Position numbers and translations under genes: made by a program. From Deferribacteraceae bacterium UBA6799 (GTDB taxonomy: Bacteria; Chrysiogenota; Deferribacteres; Deferribacterales; Geovibrionaceae), in NCBI GenBank assembly GCA_002452335.1, contig DKFJ01000012.1:202553-266552 (forward strand): DNA of 64,000 nt, given 5' to 3'. Below are positions 1 to 9,017 of the stretch, in pieces (the stretch's first letter is position 1; each line of letters opens with the position of its first letter). The notes under the pieces are model-generated. The model did not search any database. It had not been told where the DNA came from and saw only the letters and a list, made by a program, of their open reading frames with translations.

Positions 1-1
1 G

Positions 2-220
2 ACCGGACTGTCTGAAAGGCTATCCGATGTGAAACCGAAAAAGACAGGAGCCTCAGAAGCCGCTGTGATGCGTCTGGACAGCCTGACAGGGGACGAGGCA
101 GTGGAGTTCATCCGCCTGATGGAGACACCATCCAACATACGCCTGACCTCCGTCAGCATAAAGAAACGGTTCGATAACGAAAAAAGGCTGAATCTGGTCA
201 TAGAAGCGGAAAAACAATGA
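2..220 (+). CDS. Type II secretion GspM-like protein, C-terminal fragment
   Basis: The reading frame is open from the window edge and ends at a TGA that overlaps the ATG of the next gene (ATGA), so only the last ~72 codons are seen. The fragment ends in a compact alpha/beta stretch (residues giving EFIRLMETPSN followed by two beta-like strands) like the ferredoxin-like periplasmic fold of GspM. The main argument is context: it is translationally coupled to a GspN-like gene, and M-N is the usual order at the end of type II secretion operons. The assignment is an inference from position and fold pattern; the fragment alone is too short to prove it. Confidence 0.5.
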   Translation, partial: TGLSERLSDVKPKKTGASEAAVMRLDSLTGDEAVEFIRLMETPSNIRLTSVSIKKRFDNEKRLNLVIEAEKQ

Positions 221-936
221 ATAAAGCTCTCATAGCCGCCGCTGTCTTTCTGGCGTCTTTCACGGCGTCACTCTGGCTGTTCATGCCTTATCAGGCGTTC
301 ATAGACCGCATAATCTCAAACACCCAGAAAAACACCGGAATGACTTTCAAAGCGCAGGAAGTATCCGAGAGGATGTTCTCCACGGAATATTTCGGTGTTA
401 CTATAGACGGCAGAGAGATAGGCGACATCAGTTTCGGGCATAACCCGCTGATGCTGATGCGCAAAAAAACCACTGTCAGATCGAAGGGAATTTACAACGC
501 CGACGCTGTGGTGTCCACCGACTCAGTGAAATTCACTCTGGAGACATCCGGTCAGGCGCTGGATTTCATCAGAGAACCCATCCGCATGGAAGGCAGAGTG
601 CATCTGGAAGGTTTTCTGAGCACCGGAAATGAAATATCAAAAGTATACGCCGAGGTGGAAAAAGCTGTGATGCCTTCACCTCTGGGCGATATAGAGTTCG
701 AGAACGTCACCGCCGTTGTGGAGGCGGAAAGCGGCATACTGAAAATCCTCTCGCTGAAAGCCGAGCCGTCGAAACCCGGCGGAACAGAGCTGGAGATGAA
801 AGGCAGGATCGTTCTGAACAAAAAGAACCCGTCCGCATCCGAGATAGACCTTCAGGGTCACGCCGGAGTGCTGGGCATCAGAAAGAAGCTGTCAGTGAAG
901 GGGCGCATGGATAACCTGCACCCCATGTTCGACTGA
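217..936 (+). CDS. gspN: Type II secretion system protein GspN-like
   Basis: The protein has 239 residues with one N-terminal membrane anchor (about residues 5-25, ending in LFMPYQAF) and a long periplasmic beta-rich region, the layout of GspN/AsmA-like proteins in delta-type type II secretion operons. The middle contains a segment reading 'MPSPLGDIEFENV' followed by repeated strand-forming motifs, as in this family. It starts with an ATG overlapping the stop of the upstream GspM-like frame, so the two are co-translated. GspN is an accessory inner-membrane component whose exact role is not settled. Further gsp genes (F and E types) lie at 60114-62992, apart from this cluster. Confidence 0.75.
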   Translation: MNKALIAAAVFLASFTASLWLFMPYQAFIDRIISNTQKNTGMTFKAQEVSERMFSTEYFGVTIDGREIGDISFGHNPLMLMRKKTTVRSKGIYNADAVVSTDSVKFTLETSGQALDFIREPIRMEGRVHLEGFLSTGNEISKVYAEVEKAVMPSPLGDIEFENVTAVVEAESGILKILSLKAEPSKPGGTELEMKGRIVLNKKNPSASEIDLQGHAGVLGIRKKLSVKGRMDNLHPMFD

Positions 937-971
937 TTTTTCCTAAAAATGACCTTCTGTCATATATTCTG

Positions 972-1175
972 TTACTCTGTTGAACAGGCATTTCTGCTGC
1001 AAAACCCCTGAGCGTCCTTCTTCTCTCTGGTCACTGCCTGTCCGGCTATCACTATGCCTTCGTTTACGGTCAGGGCGGGACCGCCGTAAAGCGTCCAGCC
1101 GTCATTCAGATGCTCTGTCACCCTGCGGCAGAAAGAAGCGTCGTCGGGACCTGTCAGAAATCTGTATTCCATCAT
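972..1175 (-). CDS. DUF1737 domain protein
   Basis: This is a small 67-residue protein. It begins MMEYRFLTGPDD, continues with FCRRVTEHLNDGW and then a GGPALT motif and GQAV, which is the signature of the DUF1737 family (usually 60-70 residues, function unknown). Start is the first of two ATGs, with AAGGGG 8 nt upstream on the minus strand. It lies just downstream of msrAB on the same strand with an 11-nt gap, so it is probably the second gene of that unit. The C-terminal part after the domain is rich in Cys and Ser and not conserved in my memory of the family. Confidence 0.75.
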   Translation of the reverse strand: MMEYRFLTGPDDASFCRRVTEHLNDGWTLYGGPALTVNEGIVIAGQAVTREKKDAQGFCSRNACSTE

Positions 1176-1186
1176 GCTGCAACCCC

Positions 1187-2233
1187 TTATTTATTGAATA
1201 GCTGTAAATACTCTCCATAACCCTCTTTTTCAAGGTTTTCTTTCGGGATGAACCTCAGAGCGGCGGAGTTGATGCAGTATCTCTGCCCTCCTCTGTCCTT
1301 TGGTCCGTCATCGAACACATGCCCCAGATGAGAGTCGGCGTGCCTGCTCCGCACCTCTGTGCGCACACTGAACAGCTTTCTGTCCGAATGCTCGGTCACC
1401 GACAATTTTTCTATGGGTCTGGTGAAGCTGGGCCAGCCTGTGCCTGAGTCATATTTATCCGTGGAGGAGAAGAGCGGTTCGCCGGAAACCACGTCCACAT
1501 AGATCCCCTCTTTGTGGTTGTCCCAGTATTCGTTGGCAAAGGCACGTTCTGTGCCCTCTTTCTGCGTAACGTCATACTGCATGGGCTTCAGCTTCTTTTT
1601 CAGCTCGCTTTCCGACGGTTTTTTGAAACCATCCCATTTGCTGTCTTTCGCCCAGGTTCTTTCCAGATATCCGGCACGTCCCGAACCTGTTTTATATCTT
1701 TTGTAATGATCTGCGTTGGTCTGAAAATAGTTCTGGTGGTAGTCTTCCGCCGGATAAAACTTTTTCGCCGGAAGAATTGCCGTGGCTATGGGAGCCTTGA
1801 ACTTACCTGATTTTCCCAGAGCCTCTTTCGATCTCTGAGCTGTCTCCTTCTGCCCCGGCGTGGTGTAGAACACCGCCGTCAGATACTGTGTGCCTCTGTC
1901 GGCGAACTGACCTCCGTCATCTGTGGGGTCTATATTTTTCCAGAAGATATCCAGAAGTTTGTCATAGTCCACTTTCTTCGGGTCATAGATAATTCGGACA
2001 GCTTCGTAATGCCCTGTCCTGCCGGTGGAAACCTGTTCATATGTGGGGTTTTCCGTATGACCGCCAGTATATCCGGCAGAGACGTCCTTAACCCCGCCCA
2101 GAAAAGAGAACGGCGGCTCCATACACCAGAAACACCCTCCGGCGAATATCGCCGTCTCATACTTAGCCGCCTCCGCCGGAGCGGAAACAGTGAACATCAG
2201 AAGCATGGGAACAATATATTTTGATATCTTCAT
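1187..2233 (-). CDS. msrAB: Exported bifunctional methionine sulfoxide reductase MsrA-MsrB
   Basis: This 348-residue fusion repairs methionine-S- and R-sulfoxides. A Sec signal peptide (about residues 1-22, ending in APAEAA) sends it to the periplasm. The MsrA domain (about 25-185) carries the catalytic GGCFWC motif (Cys34, Cys37). The MsrB domain (about 220-340) carries SGTGWPSF, SHLGHVF and the catalytic Cys in RYCIN. The zinc-binding CxxC pairs found in many MsrB proteins are absent, as is typical of fused exported forms. The start is preceded by AAAAGGGAG. Such enzymes protect secreted and surface proteins against oxidants. The upstream region holds a repeated TTTTAGTATT element. Confidence 0.93.
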   Translation of the reverse strand: MKISKYIVPMLLMFTVSAPAEAAKYETAIFAGGCFWCMEPPFSFLGGVKDVSAGYTGGHTENPTYEQVSTGRTGHYEAVRIIYDPKKVDYDKLLDIFWKNIDPTDDGGQFADRGTQYLTAVFYTTPGQKETAQRSKEALGKSGKFKAPIATAILPAKKFYPAEDYHQNYFQTNADHYKRYKTGSGRAGYLERTWAKDSKWDGFKKPSESELKKKLKPMQYDVTQKEGTERAFANEYWDNHKEGIYVDVVSGEPLFSSTDKYDSGTGWPSFTRPIEKLSVTEHSDRKLFSVRTEVRSRHADSHLGHVFDDGPKDRGGQRYCINSAALRFIPKENLEKEGYGEYLQLFNK

Positions 2234-2242
2234 AGCACACTC

Positions 2243-2273
2243 CCTTTTAGTATTAAGATACCTTTTTAGTATT
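2243..2273. repeat. Direct repeat upstream of msrAB
   Basis: Two near-identical copies of YTTTTAGTATT (about 2243-2253 and 2263-2273) lie 20 bp apart, about two helical turns, immediately upstream of the minus-strand msrAB start. The phasing would suit a regulator bound on one face of the helix, but the sequence is AT-rich and the pair could be chance. Confidence 0.3.
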
Positions 2274-2331
2274 TTTGTTCAACAGCTCATATCCTATACA
2301 GATAAAAAATAGCTCTGATTAATATTTTGTA

Positions 2332-2377
2332 TTGCAATTAGTATGAAACTGAATATACTGACTGACTACTCAGTCAG
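2332..2377 (+). promoter_or_regulatory. tetR promoter with overlapping palindromic TetR operator
   Basis: A sigma-70-like promoter is visible: TTGCAA (2332-2337), 16-bp spacer, TATACT (2354-2359). A perfect 20-bp inverted repeat CTGACTGA-CTAC-TCAGTCAG spans 2358-2377, overlapping the end of the -10 box, the start site and the edge of the ribosome-binding site GGAG. TGACT-type palindromes are common TetR-family operators. The placement predicts that the encoded TetR protein represses its own operon. Confidence 0.75.
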
Positions 2378-2386
2378 GAGAAGTAA

Positions 2387-2965
2387 ATGGACAAAAGGAC
2401 ACGGATTCTGAAAGAAGCCGCAAAGCTGTTCGCCGTGAAAGGCTTTAACGAAACAGCCGCGTCGGAGATCGCTCAGGCGGCTGATACGGCGCAGGGAACG
2501 GTTTTTTATCACTTCGGCACTAAGCAGGGAATCCTGCGCCAGATATATGAAAACATGGTTATCGACTATATGGAACAGATCACGATAGCATCCGAGATCG
2601 GCAGCACAGGACTTGACAACATCAGGAGCATCATGGCGTTTCACTTCCGCTATGCCGAGGAGAACAGAGCGGAGTTCACCGTTCTGCACCGTGATGTGCC
2701 GTCCCATCTGGATCATGACGGAAACAGATGCGAAATAGTCAGAAGAAACAGCGAAAAGAGTGTAGGCGTCATAGCGGCAGCAATCAAAAGAGGCATAGAA
2801 GACGGCTCCATAAGACATGACGTGAACGCTGAAAACTCAGCCAAGATACTCAAGGCGATGCTGATAGGCATGACCCGAATGTCCAACCTGCATAAGGTGG
2901 ACTTCAGCTCGGTGTATGAGACATGCATTGATTTTTGCGACAACGCTTTAAAAAGCAGAGGTTAA
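2387..2965 (+). CDS. TetR/AcrR family transcriptional repressor
   Basis: The protein has 192 residues. Its N-terminal helix-turn-helix (about residues 5-50) reads like the TetR family, with the recognition segment AQGTVFYHFGTKQGIL, and a divergent ligand-binding C-terminal domain follows. It is the first gene of an efflux operon: the tolC-like gene starts 1 nt after its stop. A 20-bp palindrome sits over its promoter. It most likely senses a toxic compound and derepresses the pump genes behind it. Confidence 0.92.
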   Translation: MDKRTRILKEAAKLFAVKGFNETAASEIAQAADTAQGTVFYHFGTKQGILRQIYENMVIDYMEQITIASEIGSTGLDNIRSIMAFHFRYAEENRAEFTVLHRDVPSHLDHDGNRCEIVRRNSEKSVGVIAAAIKRGIEDGSIRHDVNAENSAKILKAMLIGMTRMSNLHKVDFSSVYETCIDFCDNALKSRG

Positions 2966-2966
2966 G

Positions 2967-4442
2967 ATGAGGTATTTTTTTATTTTTTTCCTGCTGTCAG
3001 CATCATTATCGGCGTATGCCGATGAACTGACCCTCCATCAGGCGATCACAGACGGACTGACCAGAGGTTACTCCATCCAGATACAGAAGAGCACGGCGGA
3101 CGCCAAAAAAGATCTAACGGACGTATCCGATTCCAGATTCGACCCCTCCGTGACCGTCTCCGTAACGGCGAAGGGCAGTGAAGACCCCACAGACTACACA
3201 CCATACAACATGGATTATCTGAGGGATCACTCATACACAGGCAAAGCGTCGCTGAAAAAACTGCACTACAGCGGTATGACAGGCGAGTTTGTTTTCAAAA
3301 CAGAGAGGCTCAGCTCGAACAACCCCTATTATTCTCTGGATCCTTCATACAGAAATGTATTTCTGATGAACATCACCCAGCCTCTGCTGAAAAATTTCGG
3401 CAGAGACATTAACACCACGGATGTGAAAAACGCCGAACTGACCGCCATGCAGTACAGATTCGAACTGTATTCCGGCATGCTCGACACGGCGGAATCAATA
3501 GAGAAGGCTTACTACAGCCTGTCCAGAGCCAGAGATATTCTGGCGCTGGCGCAGAGATCGGAAGCTCTGGCTCAGTCTCTGCTGGAATATGACAAGAAAA
3601 GATACGCCGCCGGGATAATCCCCGTGACAGAGGTTCAGCAGGCGCAGACAGCCCTCGCCGGACGTCAGGAGAGAGTCGTCTCAGCGAAAGAGGCGGTGAA
3701 GAACGCCGCGGACAGACTGTCCAATCTCACAAACGCACCGGTGAGCGGAGAATACACAACCACCGAAAACATTGTTTTTCATGCGGAGAAAACAGACTGT
3801 CCTTCTTCATACGAAACAGCGCTCAAGCTGAGCCCGGACATAGAAAAACAAAGAATTGAACTGAAAAAATACGATCTGACAATTAAATACATGAACAATC
3901 AACAGCTCCCTGAACTTGATCTGGTGGGTACTCTGGGCGCTTCCGGTCTGTCCGGAACGGAGAACTCAGCCACCAAATTCGAGGGAGGCTACTCCGACTC
4001 GCTTTTTGACATGACAAGGGCGGACGGCGTTCAGTGGCTCCTGGGCGTCAACCTCAGCTATCCGCTGGGCGCCAGGGAAGCAAAATCGAAAACGGCTTCG
4101 CTGAAAAATGAAAAACTGGCGGCTGTATATACTCTGAAAAAGACTGAGAACGATACCAAAACCGACATCAGAACAGCCATCAACAGCATAGAAAGCGCTG
4201 AAAAACGGTATGACATAGCGAACACCTTTATCTCTCTGGCGGAAACCACTCTGGATCAGGAGATGAAAAAGATGAACGAGGGACTGTCCGACACATTCAG
4301 GATACTGAAGTTTCAGGATGACCTGATAGACGCTCAGATACGCTCGGTCAACGCTCTGTACGATCACAGCACGGCACTGGCTTTGCTCCGCAGGGCAGAG
4401 GGAACCAGCCTCGACTATTTCGGATTTAAACTGGGAGAATAA
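2967..4442 (+). CDS. TolC-family outer membrane efflux protein
   Basis: The protein has 491 residues with a signal peptide (about 1-18, cleaved near AYA-DE). Two OEP-type halves of long amphipathic helices surround beta-strand segments, the layout of TolC channels that trimerise in the outer membrane and span the periplasm. Features include 'TQPLLKNFG' near residue 145 and helical repeats such as YDKKRYAAGIIPVTEVQQA, typical of the family. It sits between tetR and the membrane fusion gene, with 1-nt gaps, so the operon encodes a complete tripartite exporter. Confidence 0.92.
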   Translation: MRYFFIFFLLSASLSAYADELTLHQAITDGLTRGYSIQIQKSTADAKKDLTDVSDSRFDPSVTVSVTAKGSEDPTDYTPYNMDYLRDHSYTGKASLKKLHYSGMTGEFVFKTERLSSNNPYYSLDPSYRNVFLMNITQPLLKNFGRDINTTDVKNAELTAMQYRFELYSGMLDTAESIEKAYYSLSRARDILALAQRSEALAQSLLEYDKKRYAAGIIPVTEVQQAQTALAGRQERVVSAKEAVKNAADRLSNLTNAPVSGEYTTTENIVFHAEKTDCPSSYETALKLSPDIEKQRIELKKYDLTIKYMNNQQLPELDLVGTLGASGLSGTENSATKFEGGYSDSLFDMTRADGVQWLLGVNLSYPLGAREAKSKTASLKNEKLAAVYTLKKTENDTKTDIRTAINSIESAEKRYDIANTFISLAETTLDQEMKKMNEGLSDTFRILKFQDDLIDAQIRSVNALYDHSTALALLRRAEGTSLDYFGFKLGE

Positions 4443-4443
4443 C

Positions 4444-5520
4444 ATGGACGCGCAAAAATACAGCGAAAAGTTTGAAGAAAAAAGACAGACCACAGTCAGC
4501 CGCAAAAAAACAGCGCTCTTTGCCGGGCTGGCAGCCGCCGTTATACTGCTGGCGGTGTACGCCGTTCCGAAGATAATATTCAATATTCATCACGAATCCA
4601 CCGACAACGCTTTCGTGAAGGGCGACGTGGTTCCCATAGCCCCCATGGTGAAGGGAAAGGTAACGAAGGTATATATAGAGGACAATATGAAGGTGAAGAA
4701 GGGCGGCAAGCTCTTCGAGCTGGACAGAACAGAATATGAGATAGCGCTTAAACAGAAAAAAGAGGAGCTCTCCGCAGCGCTGGCGCAGATAGCCCGCATA
4801 GACGCTGCCATCAGCCAGGCGGAGCAGACGGTTAACCAGTCAAAATCACTGCTGGAAAAAGCGTCCACCGAGGACGACTTTGCCAAGAAAGAGATGAACC
4901 GCTACGGCAGGCTGGCTGACGAAAATCTGGTATCCAGAAATTTTTTCGACAGCGTAAAGGCAAAAGCGGACGAATCCAGAGCGCAGAAGAAAGCGTCTGA
5001 GTCTTCTGTGGGGATATCGCTCGCCACACTCACCACACTGCGAGCCGACAGAAAAACGGCGGAGTTCAGGGCGAACGCATCGCTTCAGGCTGTCAGAGCG
5101 GCTGAGCTGGATCTCGACCGCACAGTGGTATACGCCCCCTCAGACGGACTGATCGGTCAGAACAACGTGAAGGAAGGCAGATATGTTCTGCCCGGTCAGA
5201 CCGTGATATCCATGGTGAGCTATGACAAGCTCTGGGTTGAGGCTAATTTCAAGGAAACACAGCTGGAGGACATCCGCATCGGACAGTATGTCAGGATAAA
5301 AGCGGACGCTTTCCCATCTGTTAAGATAGCCGGACATGTGGACAGCATCCAGCCCGGCACCGGGTCATCATTCAGCCTGCTTCCGGCGGAGAACGCCACA
5401 GGAAACTTTGTTAAGGTGGTTCAGCGTGTGCCTGTCAAGATTATCCTGGACAGCATAGACAGCGCCGAAATATCTCTGATACCCGGTCTGTCAGTTATAG
5501 CCAGCGTGCAGACCGACTAA
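4444..5520 (+). CDS. HlyD/EmrA-family membrane fusion protein
   Basis: The protein has 358 residues with a short cytoplasmic head, one transmembrane helix (about residues 23-46), then a biotinyl-lipoyl-like half motif (VKGDVVPIAPMVKGKV), a long alpha-helical hairpin (about 100-210) and the second lipoyl half (VYAPSDGLIGQ) followed by a beta-barrel. This is the EmrA/HlyD type that links an inner-membrane MFS pump to TolC. It is 1 nt from the tolC-like stop and 1 nt from the pump gene. Confidence 0.93.
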   Translation: MDAQKYSEKFEEKRQTTVSRKKTALFAGLAAAVILLAVYAVPKIIFNIHHESTDNAFVKGDVVPIAPMVKGKVTKVYIEDNMKVKKGGKLFELDRTEYEIALKQKKEELSAALAQIARIDAAISQAEQTVNQSKSLLEKASTEDDFAKKEMNRYGRLADENLVSRNFFDSVKAKADESRAQKKASESSVGISLATLTTLRADRKTAEFRANASLQAVRAAELDLDRTVVYAPSDGLIGQNNVKEGRYVLPGQTVISMVSYDKLWVEANFKETQLEDIRIGQYVRIKADAFPSVKIAGHVDSIQPGTGSSFSLLPAENATGNFVKVVQRVPVKIILDSIDSAEISLIPGLSVIASVQTD

Positions 5521-5521
5521 C

Positions 5522-7045
5522 ATGAGCCAGCCGCAGAAACACCTGTTCATGATAACACTGACGGTGATGTCGGGAGCGATCATGAGCGCTCTGGACACCA
5601 GCATCGTCAACGTCGCCCTGCCCTATATGAAGGGAAATCTGGGAGCGTCCGTTGAGGAGATAGCCTGGGTGTCCACATCATACATTCTGGCAAACGTTAT
5701 AATAATGCCTATCATCGGGCTTATCAGCTCCCGCTTCGGGCGCCGCAACTTTTATATGTTCAGCGTGGCGATGTTCACCATCACATCCGTGATGTGCGGG
5801 CTTTCGTGGGATCTCAGGTCGATGATATTCTTCAGGATACTTCAGGGTATAGCCGGAGGCGCTCTAGTCCCCATATCTCAGGCTATTATGAGAGAGAACT
5901 ATCCGCCCCACCAGCAGGGTCTGGCTATGGGCATATTCGGGCTGGGGGTCGTCATGGGTCCCGCCATCGGTCCCACACTTGGCGGATGGCTCACGGATCA
6001 CTATTCATGGCCCTGGATTTTTTACATCAACGTACCCGTGGGACTGCTCAGCATGTTCCTCACATACACCTATGTTTTCGATCCGCCGTATATGGAACGC
6101 AGGAAGGAGAAATGGGACATCCCCGGACTCGCCTTCATGATAGTCGGTCTCGGCGCTCTTCAGCTGATGCTGGAAGAGGGAGAGAGAAAGGACTGGTTCG
6201 AATCGCAGTATATCACGATACTAGCCGCTATGGCTGTGATCGGGCTTATCCTGTTCACCATCAGGGAGCTGAACACCGACAAGCCGGCGGTCAACCTGCG
6301 CCTGCTGAAAGACAGGACTTTCACCACAGGAACGCTTCTGGGCGGAGTGCTGGGGGTCAGCCTGTTCGCATCGCTGTTTCTTCTGCCGCTTCTGCTTCAG
6401 CAACTTCTCGGATATCCCGCCTTTGACTCCGGTCTGGCGATGATGCCCCGAAGCCTGGCCATGGCTGTCTGCATGCCTCTGGTGGGCAAGCTGTATACCC
6501 GTCTGGGACCCAGACCGCTGATAGCGTCAGGACTCGCCATAAACGGATTCAGCTTCTGGCAGCTGTCGTCTCTGTCTCTGGATATGGGATACTGGGATAT
6601 ATTTGTTCCGCAGGTGATTCAGGGGATAGGTTTCGGCATGATATTCGTGGCGCTCTCCACTGTGGCGCTCTCCACTATGGAAAAATCAAACATGACAGAC
6701 GCCACAGGACTTTATAATGTTGTGCGTCAGGTTTTCGGCTCAGTGGGCATAGCCCTGTCCGCAACGCTCCTAACCAGATATGAGTCTGTATATCACAGCT
6801 TTCTGACGGAGAAGATAACGGCCGTCAGCGACCAGACCATGAATATATACAACGGTTTCGTGTCAAAATTCCTGTCATCCGGATACGACCCGCAGATGTC
6901 GCAGGACATGAGCATGCGGATGATAAACGGCATAATCACCAAGCAGAGCGCCATGATGGCTTTCAACCACGTCTTTCTGCTGGTGGCGGTGATGTTTATA
7001 ATCAGTGTTCCTTCAGTTCTGCTTCTGAAAGACAACAGACATTAA
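5522..7045 (+). CDS. EmrB/QacA (DHA2) family multidrug MFS transporter
   Basis: The protein has 507 residues with about 14 hydrophobic segments. It shows the DHA2 hallmarks: the TM1 motif LDTSIVNVALP, the loop 2-3 motif ending FGRRNFY, and antiporter motif C GVVMGPAIGPTLGGWL. It works as the drug:proton antiporter of the EmrAB-TolC-like complex encoded by the preceding genes. The stop overlaps by 4 bp the stop of the convergent RMD1-like gene. The substrate cannot be read from the sequence. Confidence 0.94.
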   Translation: MSQPQKHLFMITLTVMSGAIMSALDTSIVNVALPYMKGNLGASVEEIAWVSTSYILANVIIMPIIGLISSRFGRRNFYMFSVAMFTITSVMCGLSWDLRSMIFFRILQGIAGGALVPISQAIMRENYPPHQQGLAMGIFGLGVVMGPAIGPTLGGWLTDHYSWPWIFYINVPVGLLSMFLTYTYVFDPPYMERRKEKWDIPGLAFMIVGLGALQLMLEEGERKDWFESQYITILAAMAVIGLILFTIRELNTDKPAVNLRLLKDRTFTTGTLLGGVLGVSLFASLFLLPLLLQQLLGYPAFDSGLAMMPRSLAMAVCMPLVGKLYTRLGPRPLIASGLAINGFSFWQLSSLSLDMGYWDIFVPQVIQGIGFGMIFVALSTVALSTMEKSNMTDATGLYNVVRQVFGSVGIALSATLLTRYESVYHSFLTEKITAVSDQTMNIYNGFVSKFLSSGYDPQMSQDMSMRMINGIITKQSAMMAFNHVFLLVAVMFIISVPSVLLLKDNRH

Positions 7046-7812
7046 TGCTTTAAAAACATCTCATAAAGGGTGAGACATATCTCGAACACGATGAGGATGA
7101 CGATATACCACTCCACCCGCAGTGAATGAGCATTATGCAGAAGCCCCAGCTGGGTCTCCGCCGTGGTGTTGATGAGCCTCAGCTTCTTTTCCAGAGCGTC
7201 GTTGCGCTCTCTGATCTCGTATTCGTTCTCCAGACGGGAATAGAATTTTTCCAGCTCCGGATGCTCCCACAGAACCTCCGGTTTGTCGTTCACCTCTACC
7301 CTGCCCACCATTATCTGCTGGGTCATCAGAGTCGCACCGATGGTTCTTTTCAGCTCGTTCGGGCGCACCTTGCCGCCTTTCCCTTTTATCAGGTATTCAG
7401 CGAAGGGCTCCGTCTCCGTAAAAATCTCCAGCATCAGGGATTCGTAGCGTTCGAGCATTACGCTCTTAGCCAGAATATCCGACATGATGAGAACATGCTC
7501 ACGGGTGAGCTCCACCAGACTGACGCTGCCGCTCTCTATGCTGTCGGATTTCGCCCCTATCTCTATGGCGATATCTTCAGATTTCTGCACGCTGTGCGGG
7601 TTGTCCATGAACGGCTGAAGCTCGGAGAAGATATCCTGAATCTCCTTTTCGTTAAGCCCCACTGTGACCACCACACCGAAACGGAAGACCACTATCCACT
7701 GGTTTTCACCCAGACGGAATGACAGAGGCAGGTGGCTCGTTCTGTCGCCCAGATTAATTCCTTTGGTTCTTATCTTGTCGCTGAGAGTAGTAGCTACCAT
7801 TGTTAGGTTCAT
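7042..7812 (-). CDS. RMD1/DUF155 family membrane-anchored protein
   Basis: The protein has 256 residues. It has the DUF155 features: an N-terminal 'WIVVFRFGVVVTVGL' strand region (about 38-55), a central SVMLERYESLM helix, the W..P..EKFYSRLENEYEIRERN segment (about 180-205), and one C-terminal transmembrane helix (about 233-253). Homologues include yeast Rmd1/Sif2 and bacterial YagE; the biochemical role in bacteria is unknown. It is a single gene, transcribed toward the efflux operon. Confidence 0.78.
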   Translation of the reverse strand: MNLTMVATTLSDKIRTKGINLGDRTSHLPLSFRLGENQWIVVFRFGVVVTVGLNEKEIQDIFSELQPFMDNPHSVQKSEDIAIEIGAKSDSIESGSVSLVELTREHVLIMSDILAKSVMLERYESLMLEIFTETEPFAEYLIKGKGGKVRPNELKRTIGATLMTQQIMVGRVEVNDKPEVLWEHPELEKFYSRLENEYEIRERNDALEKKLRLINTTAETQLGLLHNAHSLRVEWYIVILIVFEICLTLYEMFLKH

Positions 7813-7885
7813 ATTTGACGTCCTGAGAATCAGATTAAATCTATTGTAATACTACCACATCTCTTTACAAGGTGATTTAATATAA

Positions 7886-7923
7886 TTGACATAAAATTTA
7901 CTTCACTTATAAGTTGCGCTTAT
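7886..7923 (+). promoter_or_regulatory. Putative promoter of the YeiH-like gene with small inverted repeat
   Basis: TTGACA (7886-7891), a 16-bp spacer and TATAAG (7908-7913) form a reasonable sigma-70 promoter. The inverted repeat ATAAG-TTGCG-CTTAT (7909-7923) overlaps the -10 box and start region and could be an operator. The leader to the gene start at 8006 would be about 85 nt and AT-rich. Confidence 0.35.
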
Positions 7924-8005
7924 ATTAAAAAGATATATAATAAGTTTTGTTGACGAAAGTATATCCACTTTTGCCTGACAATTTTTTCTAATATAAGGTG
8001 GATCG

Positions 8006-8953
8006 ATGAAAAATATTCTTGAAAAACCAATCTTCTGGATAGCCCTAAGCGCCATTCTCGCCGTGGTGGATCATTCTCCTGCCGTGGCTCTTGTGATAGG
8101 CGCCGGAATCAGTCTTATCTGGGGCAACCCGATTCAGCAAGTGACAGGCGGACTGTCAAAAAAACTGCTCCAGCTCTCCGTGGTCCTTCTGGGCTTCGGT
8201 CTTCAGCTCTCTGTGGTGCTGAAGGTGGGCGCCGCGTCTGTCGGTCTTACATTCATCAGCATATCCGGCACACTGATAGTCGGAATGCTGCTGGCGAAAC
8301 TCTTTAAAGTGGACAGAGATCTGGGAATACTGCTCTCCAGCGGCACAGCCATCTGCGGAGGCAGCGCCATAGCCGCCATGTCTCCGGCCATAGGAGCCTC
8401 TCACGCGCACACAGCGATAGCCATGGCTGTGGTCTTTCTGCTGAACGGACTGGGGCTCATCATCTTTCCACATGTGGGTCATCTGATGAATATGAGTCAG
8501 ACCGATTTCGGCATATGGAGCGCCCTTGCCATCCACGACACCAGCTCTGTTGTGGGAGCCGCCGCCATATTCGGCACACAGGCGCTGGCTGTGGGAACAA
8601 CTGTCAAGCTGACACGGGCGCTGTGGATTCTGCCGATCTCATTTGCCGGAGCCAAACTGAACAAATCCGAGAGCAAGGCGAAGTTTCAGTGGTTTCTGCT
8701 GGGGTTTCTTCTAGCCGCCGCAATCAGTTCATATCTGCCGTCACTGACCGACGTATGGCACGGGCTGGCCTTCACAGGCAAGAGACTCATGGTGGCCACC
8801 CTCTTTCTGGTGGGTTCAGGACTCACCCGCTCCGAGCTGAAAAAAATCGGCGGAGGACCTATGCTCATGGCAGTTATACTCTGGATCATTGTATCCACCG
8901 TGTCCCTGTATGCCATCACCAAAGGTTATGTGCATCTTAACATTAATTTTTAA
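8006..8953 (+). CDS. YeiH/UPF0324 family putative membrane transporter
   Basis: The protein has 315 residues with about ten hydrophobic segments. Motifs of the YeiH (putative sulfate exporter) family are visible: 'LQLSVVLLGFGLQL' near residue 55, the GTAICGGSAIAA motif near 112, and HDTSSVVGAA near 178. The ribosome-binding site AAGGTGG precedes the ATG. It appears to stand alone. Sulfate export is the family's tentative label; neither the substrate nor the direction is shown by the sequence. Confidence 0.85.
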   Translation: MKNILEKPIFWIALSAILAVVDHSPAVALVIGAGISLIWGNPIQQVTGGLSKKLLQLSVVLLGFGLQLSVVLKVGAASVGLTFISISGTLIVGMLLAKLFKVDRDLGILLSSGTAICGGSAIAAMSPAIGASHAHTAIAMAVVFLLNGLGLIIFPHVGHLMNMSQTDFGIWSALAIHDTSSVVGAAAIFGTQALAVGTTVKLTRALWILPISFAGAKLNKSESKAKFQWFLLGFLLAAAISSYLPSLTDVWHGLAFTGKRLMVATLFLVGSGLTRSELKKIGGGPMLMAVILWIIVSTVSLYAITKGYVHLNINF

Positions 8954-9017
8954 TTTACCCTTGTGCATTCACATTTTTTACAGTAATTATGACAAAATTG
9001 CTTAAAACCGGGAAAAC

